Source: Macrocystis pyrifera (taxonomy: Eukaryota > Sar > Phaeophyceae > Laminariales > Laminariaceae). From it: 64,000 nucleotides of DNA. The DNA lies in assembly GCA_031763025.1 (NCBI GenBank), contig JASSKH010000028.1:1612001-1676000 (forward strand), in the 5' to 3' direction. Under the pieces are notes generated by a model that made no database searches, was not told the DNA's origin, and saw only the letters and a list, made by a program, of their open reading frames with translations. Position numbers and translations under genes: made by a program. Below, in pieces: positions 41,314 to 49,990 of this stretch. Every line of letters begins with the position of its first letter. The stretch's first letter is position 1.

Positions 41314-41430
41314 AAACAGCTGGGGGAGCGGAAGGGGACTCGGTACTCGATGTCATGCATGGCCACTCTTCTATCATGACTTGTAGGCCCTCGCATCGCT
41401 ACAATGCCGGGACGGAGTACGCCAGATTGT
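41314..41430. repeat. Copy of the poly-G-associated module
   Basis: GGTACTCGATGTCATGCATG and CTACAATGCCGGGACGGAG match the segment following the poly-G run at 47,122-47,214. Here the G run is only a broken GGGGGAGCGGAAGGGG. Confidence 0.6.
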
Positions 41431-42083
41431 TATCGATCACATACGCACAAAACACTCCGTACTGCCGCCTCTTGCTGCGGCCGTACATGTACGTACCAGT
41501 ATCATATACTCCAAAAAAAAACAGAATTCCAGAATGACGCACTCAGCTATCAACTATCATGTCATCAACCATTAATCTACACGTAAATCACTTGAATAGA
41601 AATACCCGTAATTTAGATGTACTCGTATTTTACCACAAATGACTTGGTGCTAAAATATCCTAATTTCGAGGATCATCAAATAGGGATCAATCACACGACA
41701 AAAAATAAATCTCCTCGTCACTCATGTCCTGCTCAAAATATCAACGCAAAGAAACAGCACAGTAATATAGCTACACTCGTCCGGGCACGGCTGTAGGCTA
41801 CCGCAAAGCTACCTCTGACGCTCATCGCATACCCTACCAAACGCTGATTCACTCATAAACAGGTCAACCTCAACAACGCGCAAGGAGGGGGGGGGGGGGG
41901 GGGTTGGCGTCAGGGGGAGGGCAAGATACAGCAGTCCTCAAAAACATACCGCTGACAAAAAAAACAAATCCATCGTATCTCAAAATGTCGGCCCAAAAAC
42001 AATACGCGTGCGGTACAGTAAAACCAAATCATTCAACCAAACGGAACGAACCAAGAAAAATAAAATACAACCTGTAGTTTCCA

Positions 42084-42959
42084 TCAAGCTCCCAGCTTCC
42101 AACTCTCGGTCTCCTTCATCTTCTCTTTAACTCGTGTCCGCTTCGTTCTCGTCCTCCGACGCAGCCTGCTCTGCCACCCTCGGTCAGCCATGCGGGCTCT
42201 CTCTCCATTGCCCCTCTCCCGCCTTGCTCTCCGCCTCACGGTGGCCGTCCTCGGCTCCGGACACCCCTCCATCACCTCGGGGATCCTCATTTCCTCCACG
42301 CTGTTTTCTGTACCGGGTTCGTCGGACGGCTCCTCCTCGGGTGCAAGCACAACAGCGATGCCGTACTTGCTCCGATGCGTATCGCTTACAACCCCTCGTG
42401 ATGTCTCGCCTATTTTCGTAGGCGACGGCTCCTGCCGGCCAAGCAGGCGTCCTTGCTCACGCGTACCCTCTGGTACGCTCTCTCTCGCGCGCGGGGAAGT
42501 CCCTCCCGCGTCGTCGATGATCGGCAAGGTTGGAGGAGCATTCAGCTCAGTCTCACCGGGCAACTGCCTGTGCATCGCCCGCGTGTTGTACTCCATTGCG
42601 TCCTCGCTGTGTGTACCATCGGGCACATATTTTCTCGCGTTCGGGGAAATCCCTCCCGCCGCGATAGTCAGCCGGCTTGGAAGAGCATTCCGCTCTGTCT
42701 CACCGGGCAACTGCCCCTGCATCGCCCGCGTGTTGTACTCCAGCCTCTCACCAACCTCCTCCCCCCCCCTCTCCCTCTCTCCCTCGCTCTCATTTCCACA
42801 CGTACTCTTCGAAAAACTATCTGCCCCGCGTTCCGCAGAAGGCGTAAAAGAAGCAGAAATATACTGGCATGCAAACTGCCCGTTTGCACCTCCCGCGGCC
42901 ACAGCAGTCGCCCCAAAAGGCTGTAGTGCGTTAGTGGATCCCCTGGCTAAGTGGATCAC
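42084..42959 (-). CDS. Gag-like ORF, C-terminal part (after foldback)
   Basis: On the minus strand, from the foldback boundary (42,922) the frame reads QPFGATAVAAGGANGQFACQ, then hydrophilic sequence with two near-repeats (RLEYNTRAMQGQLPGETERN and MEYNTRAMHRQLPGETELN) and a basic end (RRRTRTKRTRVKEKMKE). The first 12 codons listed belong to the foldback. Removing the foldback and one copy of the AAGGCT duplication brings this frame in phase with the part at 43,999-44,683. The acidic/basic composition and basic tail fit a structural gag-type protein. The opposite strand also has a 267-codon frame (42,190-42,993), which I regard as a shadow. Confidence 0.6.
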   Translation of the reverse strand: MIHLARGSTNALQPFGATAVAAGGANGQFACQYISASFTPSAERGADSFSKSTCGNESEGERERGGEEVGERLEYNTRAMQGQLPGETERNALPSRLTIAAGGISPNARKYVPDGTHSEDAMEYNTRAMHRQLPGETELNAPPTLPIIDDAGGTSPRARESVPEGTREQGRLLGRQEPSPTKIGETSRGVVSDTHRSKYGIAVVLAPEEEPSDEPGTENSVEEMRIPEVMEGCPEPRTATVRRRARRERGNGERARMADRGWQSRLRRRTRTKRTRVKEKMKETESWKLGA

Positions 42960-43998
42960 ATTGTCAAAAATGAGTGGTGGATCACCGAGTTAGTGGATCA
43001 CTATTTCAAAAATAGCTGGTGGATCACCATGTTTAGTGGATCACATTTTGGAAAATGAGTGGTGGATCACCGGCTTAGTGGATCACATTTTAGAAAATGA
43101 GTGGTGGATCACCGGGCTAGCGTATCACAATCTTGAGTCATGAGAGCATTTTTTTTGTCTTATTTTTTATTAAGGGCGACCCTTACGAGTACGATATCGT
43201 ACTTGAGTCATGAGAGCTTTTTTTTGTCTGATTTTTTATTAAGGGCGACCCTTACGAGTACGAGATCGTACTTGAATCGTAATATTTTTTTTTGCCTTAT
43301 TTTTTTTTATGGGCGACCCTTACGAGTACGATATCGTACTTGAGTCATGAGAGTTCCCATAAAAAAAAATAAGGCGAAAAAAGAATATCACGATTCAAGT
43401 ACGATATCGTATACTCGTAAGGGTCGCCCTATATAAAAAATCTGGCAAAAAAAAGTATCATGACTCAAGTACAAAATCGTACTCGCAAGGGTCGCCTTTT
43501 ATAAAAAATAACACAAAAAAAGCTGCCATGACTCAAGTACGATATCGTACTCGTGAGGGTCGCCCATAAAAAAAAATAAGGCAAAAAATAAATATCACGA
43601 CTCAAGTACGATATCGTACTCGTAAGGGTCGCCCATAAAAAAAAATATGGCAAAAAAAAAATAGGCAAAAAAAAAATATCACGATTCAAGTACGATATCG
43701 TACTCGTAAGGGTCGCCCTTAATAAAAAATCAGTAAAAAAAAAAACCTCTCATGACTCAAGTACGATATCGTACTCGTAAGGGTCGCCCTTAATAAAAAA
43801 TAAGACAAAAAAAAATACTCTTATGACTCAAGATTGTGATACGCTAGCCGGTGATCCACCACTCATTTTCCAAAATGTGATCCACTGAACATGGTGATCC
43901 ACCAGCTATTTTTGAAATAGGGATCCACTAACTCGGTGATCCACCACTCATTTTTGACAATGTGATCCACTTAGCCAGAGGATCCACTAACGCACTAC
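42923..43998. mobile_element. Foldback element, 1,076 bp, with AAGGCT target duplication
   Basis: The whole element is an inverted repeat. Its ends GTAGTGCGTTAGTGGATCC and GGATCCACTAACGCACTAC are exact inverses, and AAGGCT flanks both sides. Outer parts consist of ~42-bp units (GTGGATCACCG ... AAAATGAGTG); inner parts of ~60-bp units (CTTGAGTCATGAGAG, T run, AAGGGCGACCCTTACGAGTA, CGATATCG). The left arm has about four inner units, the right arm about seven in opposite orientation. There is no coding sequence. It splits the gag-like ORF. Confidence 0.9.
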
Positions 43999-44683
43999 AA
44001 GGCTGCCGCTGCTGCTGCACGCGCTGGAGGAACTGCTGCCGTTGCTGCTCCTGGTCGAGCCTCCGCTGCTCGAGTTGCTGCCATTGCTTCTCGAGCTGCT
44101 TCTTGTATTGCTGTTGTTGTTGAAACTGTTGCTCGAGCCACTGCTGCTCCTCCTGTTGCTGCTGGTGTTGCTGCTGCTGCTGCTGCATTCGCTGGAGGAA
44201 CTGCTGCCGTTGCTTCTCGAGCAGCTGCTTGTATTGCTGCTGTTGTTGAAACTGTTGCTCGAGCCACTGCTGCTCCTGCTGTTGCTGCTGGTGTTGCTGC
44301 TGCTGCTGGTGTTGCTGCCCCAGTTGTCGTTGTCTCCGCTCTGCGACCCACTGCTGCGGTGGCAGGGATGCCAGCTCGGCACTGGTGAGGACACGACTGT
44401 AATCGATGTAGTGGTAGCCAGGAGGCAGCATTCCAGCGTCGAAGTAGGTATGGAGAGGTGGGGCCGGAGCGTCCATGAGTTGCACCACCGCCCTACACTG
44501 CGGTAGGGTGTGACCAGTCCGCTCGCACCTTTTGCATCGGATCTCGCCTGTGCCGATTGTGGCCATCTCGCTTCCACTCAGAGCCGAAACATATATCTCT
44601 CCCAGCAAGCCCCAATCAGCAAGCGCGTCCCATTGGAACAGTTCGCTAGCGTGTTCGATGCACTCACTGATATGATAGGCCAA
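43928..44683 (-). CDS. Gag-like ORF, N-terminal part with zinc knuckle
   Basis: 251 codons. A CCHC zinc knuckle, CKRCERTGHTLPQC, lies at residues ~49-62, followed by PPLHTYFDAGMLPPGYHYID and SAELASLPPQQWVAERRQR. A glutamine-rich region follows with two near-copies of the unit QQQYKQLLEKQ..QQFLQR. The Q-rich part is predicted to be coiled-coil-like. A start inside the LTR (44,681) or at MATIGTG (44,566) are both possible; the latter is the more usual place for gag. From ~44,000 downward the frame is foldback sequence and ends. Zinc knuckles of this form are the RNA-binding part of gag proteins. Confidence 0.65.
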   Translation of the reverse strand: MAYHISECIEHASELFQWDALADWGLLGEIYVSALSGSEMATIGTGEIRCKRCERTGHTLPQCRAVVQLMDAPAPPLHTYFDAGMLPPGYHYIDYSRVLTSAELASLPPQQWVAERRQRQLGQQHQQQQQHQQQQQEQQWLEQQFQQQQQYKQLLEKQRQQFLQRMQQQQQQHQQQQEEQQWLEQQFQQQQQYKKQLEKQWQQLEQRRLDQEQQRQQFLQRVQQQRQPCSALVDPLAKWITLSKMSGGSPS

Positions 44684-44956
44684 GCCGGAGTCAGTTCATA
44701 GAAGCCCCTCCAGGGTATATATATATTATCGCTTAGAATACACAAGACAAAGAAGAAAGGGGGAGAACATGAAGTACACACACAACAAGAAGAAGTAGAA
44801 GAAGAAGAAGAAGTAGAAGAAGAAGTGAGAAAGCGGCGGATAAGATACGTCCCAACCCGCTAACCGTTCCACACAGAAACACGCATATTTCCTGTGTGGA
44901 ACTCCCAAATACCGTTACACATGAATCCATACACCAAGTACGTGAGCACTCCGAAC
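44652..44956 (-). repeat. 5' LTR of the non-autonomous element
   Basis: Matches the 40 kb LTR with a shorter AGA tract. The first bases inside the element on the minus strand are CGCTAGCGAACTG, where a primer binding site is expected; the match to a tRNA end is not clear. Confidence 0.9.
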
Positions 44957-44994
44957 GCTTTTTCTGGTCTCACTCGTTGTTTGCACTGCATAAA

Positions 44995-45340
44995 CCCGAC
45001 ACCACGCGTTTTCGGTGGCTTGGTAGGTGGTCCGCGTGGCTACGTATCAAGATCAATTTCGTGGGTTCAAGTCTCACCGAGTGTATGCTCGTAGGGACTT
45101 TTTCTTGCATAAAAAATTGATTAGCGGAAAGGGCGAGAGCGTGAGTTGGCTACATTCGATGAAAATCGACGAGCAGTGGGAATGCTGAACCCTATGCGCG
45201 ACAAAAAATAAAGGCACGTACCGGGGGGGAGAAGGGACGACACCTGTGACCACGGCTTGTCCACAAGATCGCTGAGGGTAAAACCTCCCACGTGTTACGC
45301 TGGAAAGTAAAAGTGATGATTAAAAAATAAAATAAAAATG
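44995..45340 (+). mobile_element. tRNA-derived SINE, complete copy
   Basis: Box A GGTGGCTTGGTAGGTGG at 45,014-45,030 and box B GGGTTCAAGTCTCACC at 45,063-45,078. The body contains GCATAAAAAATTGATTAGCG and CGACGAGCAGTGGGAATGC, as at 20,332. It ends in an A/T-rich tail (AAAAAATAAAATAAAAATG, about 45,325-45,343). It sits 40 bases beyond the LTR element. Confidence 0.85.
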
Positions 45341-45793
45341 CGTACACAGCATGCTCTATACGTTAAAACCATCTAAAACGTGCGTTAAAAAATATGAAAA
45401 AAATATGAAATTTCGGCTCATACGACGTTCGGGCAAGAACGTTTTGTACTATTTGCGTACTTTTGTTCATTATTTCCGCGTATATTCTGCATTAAACGAA
45501 CAATTGCCAAAATAAGCTACAGATATTTTGGGAATAAAGTGCGATCGACACAAACTCACCTCTTCTTGTACGATGCAAACATCAGTGCAGATACCTGGTA
45601 GACGGCAGTTCGCAGTTTAACCAACTGCACCGTAAGGGACAACTTGTGCACCGGGTGTGGCGCCGCTCGACTTCGCCATGAGGCGCGGTAGTAAAAGAAG
45701 TGATGGTGCTGTTCTTGTAATTGCAATTGTGATTGTAATTGTGAGGTCAAGGGGGCTCTCATCCCTCTTTCTCGTGACCCTAGAAAATCATGC
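45341..45793. other. No gene recognised
   Basis: A/T-rich. A short AATTGTGATTGTAATTGTGA repeat is at 45,722-45,743. Confidence 0.3.
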
Positions 45794-45902
45794 TATTACG
45801 GGGGTCCATAGTTAACAGGACCAAATTTTGTTAGTAAAAATAGGTAAATATATAGGTTTTTATGTATACCATAGGTCCTATTAACTATGGATCCCCGTAA
45901 TA
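45794..45902. mobile_element. MITE copy 6
   Basis: TATTACGGGGGTCCATAGTT to ACTATGGATCCCCGTAATA, with the standard core; 109 bases. Confidence 0.9.
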
Positions 45903-45957
45903 ATATATTTTTGTGCAACCTATTCGGGAAAGCACAAAACCCACCGCATATGTCCCT

Positions 45958-46046
45958 TGAACAATTTGCAGCTACATAAAGCACACCAATCAGCCAATCA
46001 GAATACATGAGACATTTGCGCGACTGTGAACAACTGCCATGTTCTT
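45958..46046. repeat. Uninterrupted relative of the LINE insertion site at 48.3 kb
   Basis: AATTTGCAGCTACATAAAGC, CACACCAATCAGCCAATCAG and GACATTTGCGCGACTGTGAA run without a break here. The same words flank the LINE at 48,330-48,672. Confidence 0.75.
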
Positions 46047-46905
46047 ACAGACTGCCCATTCGTGGCACACTGTCATGATCATAGTGTCAGTGCCGTACTG
46101 TAGGTCTACAATCATCCAACACATAGGTGCTTTCGCCGTGGCACTACAAGCAGTTACAGTAGTATAGTGCCACCGATTCAAACACAGAAATCCCAAAATC
46201 CATGAAACAGCTGCCTCCCTGCTAAGCAAATACCAAACTCACCCGGAATCCAAAAACTCGAATTCCATGCAAATTTCCAAACCATACTGCTTCTTATGCG
46301 TAAGCATCGACACCCTCCTAAACACTGAACAACCCATTTAGGACCCCAGTCCCGTTTCGGGGACAAATCACTTGGAATTAGACTGGTTTTTCCCCGAATT
46401 GAGACTGCGGTACTGGAGGGGTTAACTACGGACTTCTGTCCGCGATATTCAACCGGCCATCGGTTCAAAACCAGACACTCAACTACGGACGTCGGTCCGC
46501 CATATTAAGAAAATCCTCAGTTGAAAACCTACTAGACACGCACAACCGCCTCCCGGCTGTGTGCACATCGCCCTTCGATTTCCAAAAACTCACGACAGTC
46601 CTAAATATCCTACTCCTCGAGGTCAGTATATCCAACAGAATCCAAAATATCTTACTCCTCGAAGTCCGTACAATACCATCCGAATCTCTCGACCGTCCAA
46701 AGCTATGTCTTCCTTATGAACCCACCACTAAACATACTCATTGCATACCGCTGAAAATTTAAAACAGTACCCGGTAATAAACAATGCATAGGTACGCGCA
46801 CGGGCGTAGTATAGCGGTACCATATCATAGCTGCTCCCTACTGTACGTACGTGACCGTACTTTATGCAGAGACATCAATAACAATAATACCCAAACATTT
46901 CATAA
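46047..46905. other. No gene recognised
   Basis: Contains a loose repeat of GACTTCTGTCCGCGATATT-like text (46,430-46,505: GGACTTCTGTCCGC and GGACGTCGGTCCGCC) and CTACTCCTCGA repeats near 46,610-46,650, but no coding potential I trust. Confidence 0.3.
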
Positions 46906-47215
<310 letters not shown>

Positions 47216-48187
47216 CGGGGTTTAACCGACCAGGCAGACATTGCCTGCACCAAGCGCGAAGCGCCGTGAGGTGTCCGGCGAGTCGCATGAAGGGTGAGCG
47301 GCATCCTACTAAGAACCGCTTGTGAGGCGGACTTGCATATGGATGACAGCTTCAATGAGTTAGTTTAATTTCCGGTGTGGCCGCTTCCAGAGACAGCAAT
47401 GGGAGTACTATTTGACTGCCTCTTGGGTGCCGTACCTTGAACACTACGTGACACGATCGATTCCCTTGTGCAGAGTAAAGGTTCTATACTTCGCACAAAT
47501 GATCTAACTAGACGGGTTACAAAACAATCAAGTTGCTTCCAACTAGATCGCCAACTATAAATCATCCAGTAGTCCCAGTGAACAAAACAAATTCATGGGT
47601 CTCGACTCTAACTATCACCGTACATACACACGTGCATCATCTCCCCACCCTTTCTACTAATCGGAGACGGATGCCTTCGCCACGACCTTCGTTCTCCAAT
47701 CTGATCTCCGGCCGCGGCTCAGGTCATCTTGTCCGCCTGGGTAATAGCACTACTGTCTCTCCCGAAGGATTGAACTCAACGAAAGCATAATTCAGATACC
47801 CCGTAGGGATACGTGAGAGCGCCATACTCGTTTTTGCTGACAGTTTGCACTGACGCTAAAACCAGTATAAAAAACATGAAAAATATAACAGGTACGTTGT
47901 ACGGAATTTCCACTGGAAAAATCTACGCGCACATTCCATCATGAGATAGTGCGTAGTTATATTATAACATATCAGGTTCATCCATTGGTAGATTGAGCCC
48001 CAAAACAAAATTACTGAATAACCAAAACGATGACATATGTGACCAACAGAGATTCTATTTCATAATCATCTATTTGCTACAACATTAATTCCAGGAAAAA
48101 CCAGAAACAACTCAAAACTCAAAACAGTAACCGTCTACAACGTGGTACCATATGTACCAGCCTAGTAATAGCCAGTACGCAGACCGT
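47216..48187. other. No gene recognised
   Basis: Mixed, partly A/T-rich DNA without long frames, RNA boxes or known repeats. Confidence 0.3.
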
Positions 48188-48286
48188 GCAAGAAAAAGTC
48201 CCTGTACGAGCATGCACTCGGTGAGACCTCAACCCAAGAAATCGGTCTTGATATAGGCACGCGGACCACTTACCAAGCCACCGGGA
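48188..48286 (-). mobile_element. SINE head fragment
   Basis: On the minus strand it has the box A region GGTGGCTTGGTAAGTGGTCC and a decayed box B (GGGTTGAGGTCTCACC). The body stops at GGACTTTTTCTTGCACGG, so only the tRNA-like part remains. Confidence 0.75.
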
Positions 48287-48329
48287 ATTTGCAGCTACAT
48301 AAATCACACCAATCAGCCAATCAGAATCT

Positions 48330-48639
48330 TATATATATATATATATATTATTTTTTTCCTCTTATTTATTTTTCTCTTTGGAATTGTCTTCTTTTTTTTT
48401 TGTTTTTTTTGTTTTTTTTCTCTTTGTTTCGTTTCGTTTCTCTAGGCCATGGAATGTGTATGTTGTGCCTGTCGTACGCAGTATGATGACATGGCATTGC
48501 ATTACATACGTCACAACGTAGTATATCTGTGGCGTAGCTTTGTGACCACAGAACTTGTACCTCTCTAGGATTGAAGAATCGGCGCGGACACTGGTGGTGC
48601 TGGATGTTGACGGGTAGAAAGAACGGTTTAATGTGAAGA

Positions 48640-48672
<33 letters not shown>
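48330..48672 (+). mobile_element. 5'-truncated LINE insertion (3' UTR only) with AAC tail
   Basis: From the T-rich block through GTATGATGACATGGCATTGC to the terminus AAAGAACGGTTTAATGTGAA and about ten AAC units (48,639-48,671). Its flanks are contiguous in the related sequence at 45,958-46,046, which shows the insertion precisely. Confidence 0.9.
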
Positions 48673-48675
<3 letters not shown>

Positions 48676-49082
48676 ATCAGACATTTGCGCGACTGTCTTG
48701 TGAACAACTGCCATGTTCTTACAAACCCATTGTCAACTTCATACCCCTTTTCCCCACATCCGTTCTTCTCAAACATGCCAACGATTCAGCAGTACCTCTC
48801 CACAAGCCCCAGGTTCCCTTCGTTCAATATTCGATGTTATATTTCGTCAAAATGTGGTATATAACACGTACGGTATACAATCAATCGCAAATAGTGTCAT
48901 ACGTGTTGCAGTAAAAAAGCTCAAACAAACAATGCAAGACCATCCACAAACCTAACAACTACGCCACACATTATGCAAGCTTCAGGACAGGACGTCTCAT
49001 AATCGAGGTGCATTTGGTACGTTACGCAAGCGTTGCGGTATGCGTTTTTCTGTCGCCCCAATGTGCTAGTATAAGGTTGTGG
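48673..49082. other. Flank of the LINE insertion; no gene recognised
   Basis: The first 50 bases belong to the interrupted repeat; the rest is unassigned. Confidence 0.3.
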
Positions 49083-49990
49083 TTTGCCACAACGTCTCGC
49101 AACGTACCCAAGTGGCCACGGTACCTGCCGTGGGACTTGCCGAGGTACCTGCCTCTGTACTTGCTGCTGAACTTGACGCGGCATCTGCCGCGGGACTTGC
49201 CGCAGGATTTCGGCGGGACTTGCCGCGGGATTTCCGATGGCATTGCCGTGGGCCTATATTGTCCTTTTCCGCGACATGCCGTGGCACGTCGTGGCACAAT
49301 TTGCGGCAAACCCTTCCACGGGATCTTCCACGGCATACCACGGAACCTTCCTCAGACCTCCACGGCATACCATGGAACCCTAACCCTATAACCCTAACCT
49401 TAACCCTAACCTAGGTGCCCTGGACATTGGGGTGCCGTGGGGGTTGCCATGGCATGCCGTCGGGCTGCCATAGAGTGCCGTGGCGGTAGCCGCGGGGGTT
49501 GCCATGGTATCACCCATGGCATGCCGGACACCCCCCACGGCGTGCCATGAAATCCCATGCCACGCCATGGGATCCCGTGGGGATGCTATAGTATGCCATG
49601 GGTGGTACCATGGTATTGCCACGACGTGCAACGAAAAAATAAAACAGTGAGGAGCCTTGGCCTTTGCCTTGGAATACGCTGTGGGACCTTGCCGCGGGAC
49701 ACGCCGCGGATGTTTGCGCGGGGCTCGCCGCGGACTTGCGACCGTTTGCCGCAAGTGTTGCCGTGGGTATGGCCGCGGGGCTTGCCATGGGGCTTACCGT
49801 GGGTCTTGCCGTGGCGTGCCGTGGTTACCGCGAGCCTTCCGTGACATGCCGCGAGGATTACCGTGACTCTTGCGTGGTCCTTGCCGCGGCAGCCGTCCGC
49901 GGCATGTCGTTAAACATGTCGTGAGCTGCCACTACATGCTGTGGCACGTCACGGTAGTACCCACGGCGTACCACGAAAAAGTCGAATGGT
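49083..49990. repeat. CTTGCCGCGGGA-type array, split by a telomere-repeat element
   Basis: Degenerate ~12-bp units (CTTGCCGCGGGA, CTTGCCGTGGG) fill 49,110-49,250 and 49,660-49,900, with CGGCATGTCG-type words at the outer end. The middle is occupied by telomere-repeat element T5 in minus orientation. The GC-rich frames on both strands have no credible product. Confidence 0.7.
49255..49645 (-). mobile_element. Telomere-repeat-bearing element, copy T5 (inverted)
   Basis: Read on the minus strand it matches T1-T4. The array appears here as CCCTAACCCTATAACCC (49,377-49,415), and the order of the CCATGG-rich blocks is the same. The outer start (TTCTACACTATT) is not present; the left end is diverged. 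Confidence 0.75.

Larger units (their letters stand above)
40072..44956 (-). mobile_element. Complete non-autonomous LTR retrotransposon (LARD-like)
   Basis: Two direct repeats (40,072-40,416 and 44,652-44,956) bound it. Each begins TGTTCG and ends CGAACA (the second has a final G), and CTTTT flanks both sides as target duplication. Minus orientation is supported by the gag-like ORF, by AGAGAGCAGAGGGG right next to the 40 kb LTR as polypurine tract, and by the TATA run order in the LTR. No protease, RT or integrase is found, so it needs a helper. A foldback element and an internal tandem duplication have enlarged it. Confidence 0.85.

Noticed and set aside
42190..42993. 267-codon plus-strand frame opposite the gag-like ORF
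   Set aside because: LTR orientation, polypurine tract and frame continuity across the foldback all favour the minus strand.
44042..44506. Leucine-rich plus-strand frame
   Set aside because: Antisense of CAG-rich glutamine codons in the zinc-knuckle ORF.
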